Shown here piece by piece: positions 25,245 to 34,290 of a DNA stretch of 64,000 nucleotides. The translations under genes were made by a program, and so were the position numbers. The notes beneath the pieces were generated by a model. It saw only the letters and a program-made list of their open reading frames with translations, was not told the origin of the DNA and did not search any database. The DNA comes from Spirosoma fluviale. Its GTDB lineage: Bacteria; Bacteroidota; Bacteroidia; Cytophagales; Spirosomataceae. The DNA lies in the NCBI RefSeq assembly GCF_900230225.1, contig NZ_OCNH01000001.1:124001-188000 (forward strand). The letters are read 5' to 3'. The stretch's first letter is position 1; every line of letters begins with the position of its first letter.

Positions 25245-26891
25245 CTAGTAACGGTATAAAGTCAGCTTTTGAATGCCATACTCTCCCGTTGGAATACGAA
25301 TATGACGTCCCTGATGATGTTGATCGCCGTTGAGTCGGCGACCTGCCTGCCATTTCCCGTCTATATATACACCTTCATCCAGTTGTAAAATACCGGCGTT
25401 GGGGGTCTGCGGTCTGTCTGAGGTACAGGTAATAACAATGCCCGAGCCCGCCACCGTAAACTCGTCGGGTCCGGTTTGGACAATTAGCCCGCCCGTTATT
25501 GGCCATTCGTCCTCTTTCGCTTTGGGCGACCAGCCCAGGGTATAATCATGTTTGCAAGTAAACGTATAGCCGCCCAGGTGAATGGTGTCGACGGGTATTT
25601 GCTTCTCGAAGAGCATGCCGTTCATGACTCCTTTTCCCTGATGCGCCACCAGCAGGGGCGAAAGCTGACTAAGGATCGAATAACTATGGGCAATGGGTTC
25701 GTTGGCGGGCTCATGCGTCGATTCAATAGAAAAAGGGGAGAAGCCCATCGCTTCATAATGGCCGATGGCGTAAAAAACTTTTGCCGCATCGGACGGCTCA
25801 AAGCGTATTTCCGGAATAAAGAGCGGATTGTCTTTGCGCGTGTACAGGTCATTCCAGTACTTGAAATCGGGATTGTAGAAATCAGGAGAAAGGAAATCCA
25901 CCGCCGGGGCACCCGCTTTCCAGATGTCGATGATGTGCGGTAGTGGGCCACCGCTGGGGTAATCGCCGGGTTTTACATTGGGCCGGTTAAGGGCTGCATT
26001 GACAAACATGGGCAAGGGGTAAATGGTCTTTCCGGCTTCTGTGACGCGGTTGGCAAATTGAGCAAAGTGCCAGGCAATGAAGATTTCGTCCGTTGCCAGA
26101 CCAGAACCGAAGAGCGTTTCCCAGGTGCCACTGGTCTTGAATCCACTGGTTTGCCAGGCCGCCCGAACGGCCGGAGCCAGTGAGGCTTTGTTGGCTTGCA
26201 GGTATTGAACGAGGGAGGTTGGTACGGGTTGCCCAAACGCGGCATTGGCCATAGGGGAGTGATCGCGGGCTTCTGGTAACATCCCGATTTCGTTCTCGAC
26301 CTGCACCATGATGATAGTTTGCTGCCGCTGGTCAACCTCGCGAATGTGCCGCATCAAGGCACTGAATGCCTTAACATCGGCGTCGAGGTTGTTTTTGTCG
26401 AGCGGGGTCAGGATTTCGTGGGCTTTCCCCTTCTTATCCCGAATTCGTGGAAACCGCTTCGTATCGGTTTTGACCCAGGCCGGTACGTAGCAGGACATGC
26501 TGTTTTTCCAGGTGCCAAACCAAAGTAAAACGAGTTTGATCTGGTGCTGGCGGGCATCTTTGAGTAGATCGTCGACCAGTGTATAATCGAATTTGCCCTC
26601 CTCTGGCTCCAGCAATTCCCAGTAAACGGGGGCCAAAACGGTATTGAGGTGCATTTGCTGAAGCTTAGGCCACCTGGGCTTCATGTATGCTGTACTGGAT
26701 GCGCTGGAATTACCTAACTCTCCACCCAACATAAGAAACGGTTTGCCTTCCACGACCAACTGAGTTGCCGTCCCCTGTTTTTGCAGATGCGGTAGGTTCG
26801 TGGACGACTGAGCCGCAACCTGATGAGCCAACAAAAGTGCGCCCGCCCGGCAGCAAGCCCATACGAGCCAGAAAGCGATTTGGTTTTTCAT
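25245..26891 (-). CDS. GH35-type beta-galactosidase-like enzyme with DUF5597 C-terminal domain
   Basis: With the ATG at 26891 (MKNQIAFWLVW) the product has 548 residues and a signal peptide ending HQVAAQ. The catalytic TIM barrel starts near LVVEGKPFLMLGGELGNSSA. The acid/base glutamate is in VQVENEIG (about residue 201) and the nucleophile candidate is in FIPEIRFEP. The C-terminal part (about 430-548) with YTFTCKHDYTLGW, GGLIVQTGPDEF and a VAGSG strand matches DUF5597. Such enzymes act on beta-galactosides or related glycosides; here the target may be a side chain of plant glycans. It lies upstream of the SusC regulatory region on the same strand. Confidence 0.88.
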   Translation of the reverse strand: MKNQIAFWLVWACCRAGALLLAHQVAAQSSTNLPHLQKQGTATQLVVEGKPFLMLGGELGNSSASSTAYMKPRWPKLQQMHLNTVLAPVYWELLEPEEGKFDYTLVDDLLKDARQHQIKLVLLWFGTWKNSMSCYVPAWVKTDTKRFPRIRDKKGKAHEILTPLDKNNLDADVKAFSALMRHIREVDQRQQTIIMVQVENEIGMLPEARDHSPMANAAFGQPVPTSLVQYLQANKASLAPAVRAAWQTSGFKTSGTWETLFGSGLATDEIFIAWHFAQFANRVTEAGKTIYPLPMFVNAALNRPNVKPGDYPSGGPLPHIIDIWKAGAPAVDFLSPDFYNPDFKYWNDLYTRKDNPLFIPEIRFEPSDAAKVFYAIGHYEAMGFSPFSIESTHEPANEPIAHSYSILSQLSPLLVAHQGKGVMNGMLFEKQIPVDTIHLGGYTFTCKHDYTLGWSPKAKEDEWPITGGLIVQTGPDEFTVAGSGIVITCTSDRPQTPNAGILQLDEGVYIDGKWQAGRRLNGDQHHQGRHIRIPTGEYGIQKLTLYRY

Positions 26892-26906
26892 GATCAATAT
26901 AAACGT

Positions 26907-26930
26907 GTAGCGCGGCTCCGGCCGCGCTAC
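26907..26930. repeat. GC-rich hairpin with TCCG loop
   Basis: Perfect 10-bp stem GTAGCGCGGC/GCCGCGCTAC around TCCG, 16 bases upstream of the GH35 gene start. Without a T-tract it resembles the small dispersed hairpins elsewhere in the window. Confidence 0.55.
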
Positions 26931-27068
26931 AAATCTACTTAACCTGTCCCTGAAGAAGCACCTCTAGTCAGAAATTGGGCAAGTGGGAGTATCCTGACGA
27001 TTTTCCACTACCCGGAGAGGGCGATTCTCCCTGAGCAATGTTCTCATGCTCATGACTGAATTAACGAA

Positions 27069-27452
27069 TCACTTTTTGATGCGCAGTGCAGTGGTGTCGA
27101 ACATGCTCATCAGTTGTCCTTTCAAATGGTCGTCGTCCACTTTTTTCAGCTCAATGGGGATTTCGCCCGCCTGTGCCGTATCAATGTAGATCGTCATTTT
27201 GTCGGTTCCTTCCTCAACTTTCGTAATCGGCGTGACCTCCGTTCGCTTTCCCGTTGGGTCTTTCATTTCGCCCGTTAGCTTACCGTCTTTACGAACCAGA
27301 TCCGTAACCATTTTTGCATCGCCGTCCGGCGTACCCGTAATTGTAATTTCCCACTTACCCGCGAAGAAGTCAGCGGGCGCAGCGGCCTGAGAATATCCCC
27401 TTACGCAGACGCCGAGGAGAAAGATGAACAGAAACAGACTTACTCTTTTCAT
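27069..27452 (-). CDS. Small secreted protein of unknown function
   Basis: A 127-residue protein with signal peptide (about 1-22, ending RGYSQ). The mature part is a small beta-rich domain: FFAGKWEITITGTPDGD, LVRKDGKLTGEMKDPTGK, MTIYIDTAQAGEIPIELK and LKGQLMSMFDTTALRIK. This alternating-strand pattern resembles lipocalin-like or beta-barrel periplasmic proteins common in Bacteroidota. No catalytic residue is recognisable. It stands alone between the GH35 gene and a 415-bp gap. Confidence 0.75.
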   Translation of the reverse strand: MKRVSLFLFIFLLGVCVRGYSQAAAPADFFAGKWEITITGTPDGDAKMVTDLVRKDGKLTGEMKDPTGKRTEVTPITKVEEGTDKMTIYIDTAQAGEIPIELKKVDDDHLKGQLMSMFDTTALRIKK

Positions 27453-27676
27453 TGTAGAAATTGGTTAAATAATAAACTGTAAACGAAGGGTAACCCTGTC
27501 AAATTGGTTGGTGGTTAAACAAAGGTGAAAAGTTTACGGATTAAAGGTAAGGTACTTTTGGGGTATACTCTGCTCCCCGAAAAATTCATACTGCCCAAAT
27601 CAACGGACGCTATGCGCCAGTTTAGCCAACTTAGATAAATAATTCTATAACGAGAAGTGAATCGTTTGTATAAAGC

Positions 27677-27703
27677 GAAAGCCCGGTTCAATACCGAGCT
27701 TTC
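27677..27703. terminator. Terminator-like hairpin in the 27453-27867 gap
   Basis: GAAAGC plus CGGT pairs with ACCG plus GCTTTC around TCAAT with single-base bulges. It lies about 165 bases downstream of the DUF1330-like gene on minus. The rest of this 415-bp gap shows no gene. Confidence 0.45.
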
Positions 27704-27867
27704 AATGTTTTCCAGTTTGTCGTAACGTTGAGTAAAACGAGAATCGATCTATAGTTGGGCTACTACGGAGAGTAGCAAATAACTGAAGATAATCATCCGT
27801 TTCGAGTTTTACCCAACTACCAATAAAGAGTTATCAGCACGCGAAAGCGATGGCCATAGAGCTATAC

Positions 27868-28170
27868 TTACAGCCGCCTGCCTTCCACGAGTAGGATACG
27901 CTCGACTGAGGTGTCCTTCAATGTTATGTGTTGTCGTCGCTCCGGATCATCCCGATAGGACTCGAAATCGGTTCGGTCCGGAAAGCTGACCAGATGGATT
28001 TCGTAAGGATGGCCTAACGTAGTTGTCAGGACAGAAGCAGTATCCGGGCGGACGCGGTAGAGTAATGTACCCTTGTGTCGTTCGAGCAGGGGTAAGACCT
28101 GATCTTCGAAAGCATGGAAAACGGCTTCCTGACCTTCCTTTACAAAAACGATTTGCGTGTAATAGAGCAT
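27868..28170 (-). CDS. Small dimeric alpha/beta-barrel protein (DUF1330/ABM-like)
   Basis: A 100-residue protein with the ferredoxin-like pattern of the ABM superfamily: MLYYTQIVFVKEGQEAVFHA, FEDQVLPLLERHKGTLLYRV, PYEIHLVSFPDRTDFESYRD and a final helix with ERRQHI. It shows the DUF1330-type phrase VSFPDRTDFESYRDDPERR. Catalytic function is unknown in most members. It is divergent from the molybdenum-hydroxylase operon (172 bp apart), which is suggestive but not proof of a link. Confidence 0.8.
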   Translation of the reverse strand: MLYYTQIVFVKEGQEAVFHAFEDQVLPLLERHKGTLLYRVRPDTASVLTTTLGHPYEIHLVSFPDRTDFESYRDDPERRQHITLKDTSVERILLVEGRRL

Positions 28171-28342
28171 AGTACCTGATGTTTATGTGATCGGTGAGAA
28201 GATTCGCCTGAAAGCAGTGAGCCCGTCGACGCTCATAACAATAGAGGCTACAGAACGTTTACGTTCAGAAGACACTGGCCCCTAAAAATAACCTTTCCTG
28301 GCTACATAGCGATACGCGTATTGAGCCACAACGAACTGCATA

Positions 28343-29143
28343 ATGGACGTGAACGAAACTCCCGACCTGTCGGACGACGAAAAGAAACTGTTCGAAGATC
28401 TGATGCCGGAAGATCTGGACGAGATTCTCGATACCGGCGTAAACCGGCGTCATTTTTTGAAGCTCGTGACCCTGGCTGGCGGGGGCATCCTGGCGGCCCA
28501 ATCGGCGGTGGCCGAGCAGCTGTTTACCCGACCGCTCAGCGTACCGGTTGCTGCGGAGTTATCGTCGGCAACGATCGAAAATGGCGTCAACGTATCGCTT
28601 AACGTAAACGGGGCAGCTCGCAAGCTGCTGGTCGACTCCCGAATGACCCTGCTGGATACGCTGCGCGAGCGGCTGGAACTGACCGGCTCCAAAAAAGGCT
28701 GCGACCACGGCCAGTGCGGTGCCTGTACGGTCATTGTCGACGGACAGCGGGTTTTGTCCTGCCTGACCCTGGCGGCCAGCTGCGAAGGGAAAAGTGTGAA
28801 AACGATCGAAGGCCTCGCCAAGGGGACGTCCGGTTCGACGGTTCGATTACATCCGATGCAGGAAGCGTTTCTGAAACACGACGGCTTTCAATGCGGTTTC
28901 TGTACGCCCGGCCAGATATGCTCGGCGGTGGCCCTGATGGACGAAGCGAAGCGGGGCGATGCCAGTTACGTCACTGAGGACGTACGCAAAAAAACGGCAC
29001 CGGTTCAACTGTCGACCGAAGAAATTCGGGAGCGGATGTCGGGAAACCTGTGCCGCTGCGGTGCCTATCCTAATATTGTTGCCGCCATTCAGGAGGTTCA
29101 CAGCGGAAAGCCCGTCGAACAGACGTTTCGGTTTTCGGCCTAA
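28343..29143 (+). CDS. paoA: Periplasmic aldehyde oxidoreductase, [2Fe-2S] subunit (PaoA/YagT type)
   Basis: A 266-residue iron-sulfur subunit with a twin-arginine signal NRRHFLKLVTLAGGG (Arg35-Arg36). The plant-type [2Fe-2S] ligands are in CDHGQCGACTVIVDG plus a downstream SC, and the second cluster in CGFCTPGQIC and GNLCRCGAYP. It passes electrons from the molybdenum site to FAD. The signal sits after an unusually long acidic N-terminal extension (DLSDDEKKLFEDLMPEDL). It is followed by the FAD and molybdenum subunits 14 and 19 bases apart, so the three form an operon; the folded complex is expected to be exported as one by the Tat system. Substrates are probably aldehydes (family knowledge). 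Confidence 0.93.
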   Translation: MDVNETPDLSDDEKKLFEDLMPEDLDEILDTGVNRRHFLKLVTLAGGGILAAQSAVAEQLFTRPLSVPVAAELSSATIENGVNVSLNVNGAARKLLVDSRMTLLDTLRERLELTGSKKGCDHGQCGACTVIVDGQRVLSCLTLAASCEGKSVKTIEGLAKGTSGSTVRLHPMQEAFLKHDGFQCGFCTPGQICSAVALMDEAKRGDASYVTEDVRKKTAPVQLSTEEIRERMSGNLCRCGAYPNIVAAIQEVHSGKPVEQTFRFSA

Positions 29144-29157
29144 CCAGTCACTAATCC

Positions 29158-30168
29158 ATGAGACCTTTTACCTACAGCCGGGCCAATGATCCTGCGTCAG
29201 CCACGAAGGAACTGGCCGGAAACCCAAATGCAAAATTCCTCGCCGGAGGCACTAACCTGATCGACCTGATGAAGGAAGATGTGGAGCGCCCCAGCGCCAT
29301 TGTCGACATTTCGGGCCTGCGCCTGACAGAGATAAAACCCATTGCCGCCGGGTTTGCCAAAGGCGGCCTGTCGATTGGCGGGCTGGGTAAAAACACCGAT
29401 GCCGCCAATCACCCGCTGATCCGCCAGAACTACCCGCTCCTGACCCAGGCTATTCTGGCGGGCGCGTCCGGACAGATTCGGAACATGGCGACCAATGGCG
29501 GTAACCTGCTGCAACGTACCCGCTGCCCGTATTTTTACGAGGTGGCGATGCCCTGCAACAAACGCGAACCGGGCAGCGGCTGTGGGGCGCTGGAAGGCGT
29601 TAACCGGCTGCACGCTATCTTCGGCGCGTCCGAGAAGTGCGTAGCCGTGTACCCCTCTGATATGGCGATTGCGCTGGCGGCACTGGATGCCATAGTTAAG
29701 GTTAAGAACGCCAGCGGTCAGGAACGGAGCATCTCCTTTACGGACTTCCACCGACTCCCCGGCGATACGCCCGAACGGGACACGAACCTGGCGCATGGCG
29801 AACTCATTACGTCCATTGACCTGCCTCCTAACAAGTTTGCCGACAAATCGTACTACCTCAAAGTGCGCGACCGGGCGTCGTATGCTTTTGCGCTCATTTC
29901 GGTAGCCGCTGGCCTGGAGATGGGGTCGGGCAATAAGATCGTACAGGCGCGAATTGCAATGGGTGGCGTAGCACACAAACCGTGGCGGGCCTTAAAAGCC
30001 GAGCAATTTCTGGCGGGTAAAGAAGCGACAGCCGAGAATTTCAAGCGGGCTGCCGATGCCGAAATGGCCGATGCAAAGCCGCTGGAGCATAACAAGTTCA
30101 AAGTAGAACTGGGCAACCGCAGCATTGTGCTGGCGCTGCAAATGGCCATGAACGGCGGTAAAGCCTAA
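29158..30168 (+). CDS. paoB: Periplasmic aldehyde oxidoreductase, FAD-binding subunit (PaoB/YagS type)
   Basis: A 336-residue FAD subunit. The FAD loop AKFLAGGTNLIDLMKEDVE is near residue 20-40 and IRNMATNGGNLLQRTRCPYF near 105-125. A PaoB-specific insertion with four cysteines (RCPYF, PCNKRE, GSGCG and SEKC) would bind the extra [4Fe-4S] cluster known in YagS/PaoB. There is no signal peptide, as expected for a partner co-exported with PaoA. It lies 14 bases after paoA and 19 bases before the molybdenum subunit gene. Confidence 0.92.
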   Translation: MRPFTYSRANDPASATKELAGNPNAKFLAGGTNLIDLMKEDVERPSAIVDISGLRLTEIKPIAAGFAKGGLSIGGLGKNTDAANHPLIRQNYPLLTQAILAGASGQIRNMATNGGNLLQRTRCPYFYEVAMPCNKREPGSGCGALEGVNRLHAIFGASEKCVAVYPSDMAIALAALDAIVKVKNASGQERSISFTDFHRLPGDTPERDTNLAHGELITSIDLPPNKFADKSYYLKVRDRASYAFALISVAAGLEMGSGNKIVQARIAMGGVAHKPWRALKAEQFLAGKEATAENFKRAADAEMADAKPLEHNKFKVELGNRSIVLALQMAMNGGKA

Positions 30169-30187
30169 TTTCAACGTCACTACTTCC

Positions 30188-32314
30188 ATGCAAGACAAAA
30201 ACAAACTAACCGGCACACCCATTAGTCGCATCGACGGGATTGCCAAAGTGACGGGAAAGGCAGCTTATTCGACGGATTATCCGGTCAAAAATCTGGCCTA
30301 CGCCGTGCTGTTTAAAAGTACGATTGCCGCCGGAACGATTCGGATCATCGACACCACTGCGGCCGAAAAAGCGCCCGGTGTGCTGGCCGTTATCACCCAC
30401 ACCAATGCCCCGAAGCTCAATGTCAATGGTGGGATTCGCGGGGGTGCACTGCTCCAAAGTCCCGAAATTGAGTTTTACGGACAGCATATTGGTCTGGTCG
30501 TGGCCGAAACCTTCGAGCAGGCCCGTTATGCTACGCACCTGATCAACGTCACCTACGATAAGAAGGAGCCGAAAGTCGATTTCGAGAAACTGGCTAAAGA
30601 GGCTACACTCCCGAAGGATAAAGAAAGAGCTGATGCCAAACGGGGCGATGCAAAAGCCGCGCTTCGTGATGCCGAGTACAAAGTTGAGCAGGTGTACGAA
30701 ACGCCCATCGAGCACCACCATCCGCTGGAACCCCACGCCACCATTGCCGAATGGAACGGTGATCGTGTAACGCTCTATAATAGTTCGCAGATCGTGAACG
30801 GGGCGCAAAGTGCTGCGGCCAATACGTTAAATATCAAGCCCGAACAGGTGCGAATCATTACGCCGTACATCGGGGGTGGTTTTGGCTCGAAAGGTGGCCA
30901 GTGGGCCAATCTGGTACTAACGGCGGTGGCCGCTAAACAGGTGAACCGGCCCGTAAAGCTGGCGCTGACCCGTCAGCAGATGGTGAATTCGGTGGGGTTG
31001 CGCCAGCGGAATCACCAGAAAGTAAGTCTGGCCGCTACCAAAGACGGTAAACTGACGGCGCTGGCGCACGAAATCACGACGCATGGTGCCATAAAAAATG
31101 AGTTCGTCGAACCTTGTGGCGATTGTTCGAAGGTCATGTACGACGTGCCGAACTCGCTCATTACGTACCGGGCGGTGCCGATGAACGTGATTTTGCCGAC
31201 CTACACACGCGGCCCCGGTAAATCGACGGGCAGTTTCGCCCTCGAATCGGCGATGGATGAGCTGGCTTACGCCCTGAAGATGGACCCGATTGAGCTGCGT
31301 ATTAAAAACGAACCCGAACGCGATCCCTCCAACGGCAAACCCTGGTCGTCGCGAAAAGCGGTTGACTGTTTACAAGTGGGGGCCAAGGCCTTTGGCTGGG
31401 AAAAGCGAAAAGCTGAACCCCGCCAGAACCAGCAGGGTAATTACCTGATTGGCTATGGCGTGGCGGCTGGCACATATCCCGCCCATCAGCGGCCCACGTC
31501 GGCCATTGTGAAACTGAAACGTACCGGTAACGACGTGATGGCTACGGTTGAGTTGGCCGCTGCCGATCTCGGAACCGGTACCTACACAATCCTAACGCAA
31601 ACGGCCGCCGATGCGCTCGGTCTGCCCCTTCGTAACGTCAAGGTGGTCATTGGCGATTCTGACCTCCCGCCAGCGGCTGGTGCGGTGGGTTCGGTGGGGG
31701 CTGCCAGCTACGCAAACGCCGTGAACGACGCCTGCCAAAAGATTACGGATGAACTACTGACGCGATCCGGCAAGCAGTTTTTCGCCCGCCCAACGGCCTC
31801 GCAGCTGATGCTGTCCGAAAAACTAACCGAGTTTCAGACCCGAATCGACGCCAAACCGCTGGAAAGCGCCGAGGAATACTCAGCGCACAGCTTTAACGCC
31901 AACTTTGCCGAAGTATCCGTAAACCGGTTTACGGGCATGGTGCGGGTAAACCGGTTTCTGGCGGTGACGGGTGCGGGCACCATTCTGAACCCTAAAACGG
32001 CCCGGTCGCAGATCATCGGCGGCAATATCTGGGGCATTGGTATGGCGCTAACCGAAGAATCGATTCTCGATCCGCGCTGGGGCAATTTCGTTACCCGCTC
32101 CTTCGCCGACTACCACGTTCCGGCCAATCTCGATATTGGCGACATGGAAGCTATTTTTATTCGGGAAGACGACCAGAAATCCAATACACTCGGCGTAAAA
32201 GGCATCGGTGAAGTGGGCATTGTTGGCGTAGCGGCCGCCGTAGCCAACGCCGTCTTCAACGCTACCGGCAAGCGAGTCCGGGAGTTGCCCATTACGCCGG
32301 ATAAGCTGTTGTGA
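30188..32314 (+). CDS. paoC: Periplasmic aldehyde oxidoreductase, molybdenum cofactor-binding subunit (PaoC/YagR type)
   Basis: A 708-residue large subunit of the xanthine-oxidase family. Typical segments are TGKAAYSTDYPVKNLAYAVL, the hammerhead domain, IGGGFGSKGGQWANLV at the cofactor, and the C-terminal GVKGIGEVGIVGVAAAVANA, with the catalytic base Glu in GIGEVG. It would hydroxylate aldehydes to acids in the periplasm using molybdopterin. No signal of its own. The chaperone that usually inserts sulfurated cofactor (XdhC/PaoD) is not encoded next to it, and no cofactor-synthesis gene is in the window. Confidence 0.93.
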   Translation: MQDKNKLTGTPISRIDGIAKVTGKAAYSTDYPVKNLAYAVLFKSTIAAGTIRIIDTTAAEKAPGVLAVITHTNAPKLNVNGGIRGGALLQSPEIEFYGQHIGLVVAETFEQARYATHLINVTYDKKEPKVDFEKLAKEATLPKDKERADAKRGDAKAALRDAEYKVEQVYETPIEHHHPLEPHATIAEWNGDRVTLYNSSQIVNGAQSAAANTLNIKPEQVRIITPYIGGGFGSKGGQWANLVLTAVAAKQVNRPVKLALTRQQMVNSVGLRQRNHQKVSLAATKDGKLTALAHEITTHGAIKNEFVEPCGDCSKVMYDVPNSLITYRAVPMNVILPTYTRGPGKSTGSFALESAMDELAYALKMDPIELRIKNEPERDPSNGKPWSSRKAVDCLQVGAKAFGWEKRKAEPRQNQQGNYLIGYGVAAGTYPAHQRPTSAIVKLKRTGNDVMATVELAAADLGTGTYTILTQTAADALGLPLRNVKVVIGDSDLPPAAGAVGSVGAASYANAVNDACQKITDELLTRSGKQFFARPTASQLMLSEKLTEFQTRIDAKPLESAEEYSAHSFNANFAEVSVNRFTGMVRVNRFLAVTGAGTILNPKTARSQIIGGNIWGIGMALTEESILDPRWGNFVTRSFADYHVPANLDIGDMEAIFIREDDQKSNTLGVKGIGEVGIVGVAAAVANAVFNATGKRVRELPITPDKLL

Positions 32315-32316
32315 GA

Positions 32317-32350
32317 TGGCGTACCGACTGGATCGACGGTCGGTACGCCA
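32317..32350. terminator. Bidirectional hairpin between convergent genes
   Basis: Perfect 12-bp arms (32317-32328 and 32339-32350) with a 10-nt loop, filling most of the 42-bp gap between paoC and the minus-strand membrane-protein gene. No T-tract on either side. Confidence 0.65.
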
Positions 32351-32356
32351 TATTTC

Positions 32357-32734
32357 CTAAGCCGTTACTTTCTTTAGCCCATTCGTTTGGAGATACGCCA
32401 TCAAGGCTACCCAGAGGGCAACGGCGGCAATGGCAGCCTGCCCTAATCCGGTCAGCTCCACCGAGGGCCATACCAGCAGGATAACACTAGCTACCACCCA
32501 TAGTAAATCCAGGGCAATGATGAATCGGACGGCTCCCGTTGATACAGAATGCTGGCGGCTCTGGTAGAAGACAAACACGGCAAAGGCAACCAGGAAAAGG
32601 CCAACCTCGGTGAAAATACCCGTCGATGATTGTCCGAAGAGTTGGGCGATAGGATTAGCTAATGCCAACAGCAAAAGGCCGGTCGCTCCCGAACTAACAG
32701 CATTGATGATCAAAACAGTTTTCAGCGATTTCAT
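32357..32734 (-). CDS. Small four-helix membrane protein, unknown function
   Basis: A 125-residue hydrophobic protein with four predicted transmembrane segments: about 7-28 (VLIINAVSSGATGLLLLAL), 41-60, 72-92 (FIIALDLLWVVASVILLVW) and 96-115. A short cytoplasmic tail ends KKVTA. The length and the pattern resemble small DoxX-like or SPW-repeat proteins, but no clear motif fixes it. Divergent from the AraC regulator gene, with 131 bp between, which hints that the regulator could control it. Confidence 0.75.
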   Translation of the reverse strand: MKSLKTVLIINAVSSGATGLLLLALANPIAQLFGQSSTGIFTEVGLFLVAFAVFVFYQSRQHSVSTGAVRFIIALDLLWVVASVILLVWPSVELTGLGQAAIAAVALWVALMAYLQTNGLKKVTA

Positions 32735-32865
32735 AACTAAATTGGTTTTTGGTGAACTGTTTGTTTTGCATTGAACAGGACAAAAGTCGGGCTCTGGGTT
32801 TGGGTTAGGTTGATAGTTTGCGCCAATTTTTGGCTATTTTGCGTCAACTCAACGACCCCGGCCCG

Positions 32866-33834
32866 ATGTGCACAAACCTCTCCAGTCAGCACCTTCTTAA
32901 CCTTCTGGACTATGCCGTCTGCAAAGGGTTAGACAGGCGGCTTCTGCTGAGCCAGCTGGATGTTCCTGAGTCTGATCTAACGGATGAAAAAGGCTGGGTG
33001 AGTCTGGCAGATTATACCAGGCTTTGGGCGGGTATGCTCGATCTCAGCCGGGACCCGCATCTGGGCCTGCATTACGGCTACTACCTGAATTTACGGGCGT
33101 TGGGGCTGGTTTACCAAATCTCGCTGGCGTCTTCCAGCATTGAGCAGGCCCTGGGTTTACTGGCCGACTATCTGGCGAGCACCTTTCCCGTAATTAATCT
33201 GGTAACAACCCAGCATCAGGATCACCTGATCATTGAGTTGCAAAGTTCCCTACTCCAAAATCCGCTGAAAAATCAGGTACTCGACTCGGTGTTGTTCCTG
33301 ATGTACCGGGAAATTAGCCTGATGATTGAGGATGACATTGCCGAAGTACAAGTGCCCTATAGCCAATTAGAGGAATACCAGCGGCTCTGTGCCAGCCCCA
33401 TCACAACCGCTAATGCTCACCGATTAATGGTAGAACTGCGTCTGGTGGCTGGCCCGATCAATCGTCGGCGGCTCAAGAATCTGGACGTGTTGCTGCCGGT
33501 TTTTCTGCAATTACTGGGTCAGTCACCGGTTCGTCGTAGCCCGTTTGCGGATCAGGTGCGTACCATGATCCTCAATCTCTGTTCGCCCGAGTTACCATGT
33601 CTGGATGAGGTGGTAAGCCAGTTTGCCATGAGCCACCGAACCTTTCAGCGCAAGTTGACCGAAGAGGGCACTTCGTTCCGATCCATTGCGGACGACATCA
33701 AACGCCAGATGGCGACTCATCTGGAACGGGGTCGAACGTTGGGCACGCAGGATATCGCCTATCTGCTGGGTTACTCGGCTTCCAGTGCTTACCTCCATGC
33801 CGCTCGAAAATGGCGTCAGCAACCGGCGGGGTAG
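32866..33834 (+). CDS. AraC-family transcriptional regulator (arabinose-binding-domain type)
   Basis: The ATG at 32866 (MCTNLSSQHLLNLLDYAV) gives 322 residues; the longer frame begins with TTG. An N-terminal domain of the AraC_binding_4 kind (about 1-200: HLGLHYGYYLNLRALGLVYQ, ASSSIEQALGLL) is followed by the double helix-turn-helix. The first helix pair is PCLDEVVSQFAMSHRTFQRK and the second TQDIAYLLGYSASSAYLHAA. The ending is HAARKWRQQPAG, where AraC proteins usually have an FxRAFRRW-like motif. It is divergent from a small membrane-protein gene, a plausible target (inference). Confidence 0.9.
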   Translation: MCTNLSSQHLLNLLDYAVCKGLDRRLLLSQLDVPESDLTDEKGWVSLADYTRLWAGMLDLSRDPHLGLHYGYYLNLRALGLVYQISLASSSIEQALGLLADYLASTFPVINLVTTQHQDHLIIELQSSLLQNPLKNQVLDSVLFLMYREISLMIEDDIAEVQVPYSQLEEYQRLCASPITTANAHRLMVELRLVAGPINRRRLKNLDVLLPVFLQLLGQSPVRRSPFADQVRTMILNLCSPELPCLDEVVSQFAMSHRTFQRKLTEEGTSFRSIADDIKRQMATHLERGRTLGTQDIAYLLGYSASSAYLHAARKWRQQPAG

Positions 33835-33960
33835 TGTAGTCGATAACAATGAACCGTCTTGAGGAAAACTGGTCAGCCGGTGACCAATCGATTCGTGACT
33901 TATCAATAATCTACGCTGTATAGCTGTATACCCTCTCTTTTTACCGAAAAGCCCTGTCTG

Positions 33961-34095
33961 GGCGGCCTATCAATAGAAAAGAGAGAATGAGTAGATCTAC
34001 AAAGCGCCGTAGGTGCGACCTCCATGAACCAGAGTAGGTCGCACCTACGGCGCTTCAGGCGAGAACTGAGCGATACTAACTATTGACGGGCCGCC
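33961..34095. repeat. Nested inverted repeat in the gap before the GH106 gene
   Basis: Inner perfect 20-bp arms (34002-34021 and 34036-34055) with a 14-nt loop. Outer arms at 33961-33975 and 34081-34095 match at 13 of 15 positions. The 456-bp gap 33835-34290 holds no other visible element. Confidence 0.65.
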
Positions 34096-34290
34096 TATAC
34101 TGGGCTAATTAAACTATGCCAGGGATGTGGCCTATACTTTGAATCCAAAATCTACCTCCTTCGTCAAAGCCTTCTCCATTGCGAATAAGGAGATAACTAG
34201 GTAAGTACAGGACAGTGCGGTATTATTATCGCCCTAGTTTTACAGGGAATCGTTCTACTATCCGGCAAAATCACCTACCTGTAATTTACT

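Noticed and set aside
29197..29976. 259-residue open frame on - opposite paoB
   Set aside because: Antisense shadow of a GC-rich gene with strong family match.
33835..34290. Possible RNA gene or tRNA in the long gap
   Set aside because: Only nested inverted repeats are seen; no cloverleaf or known RNA fold.
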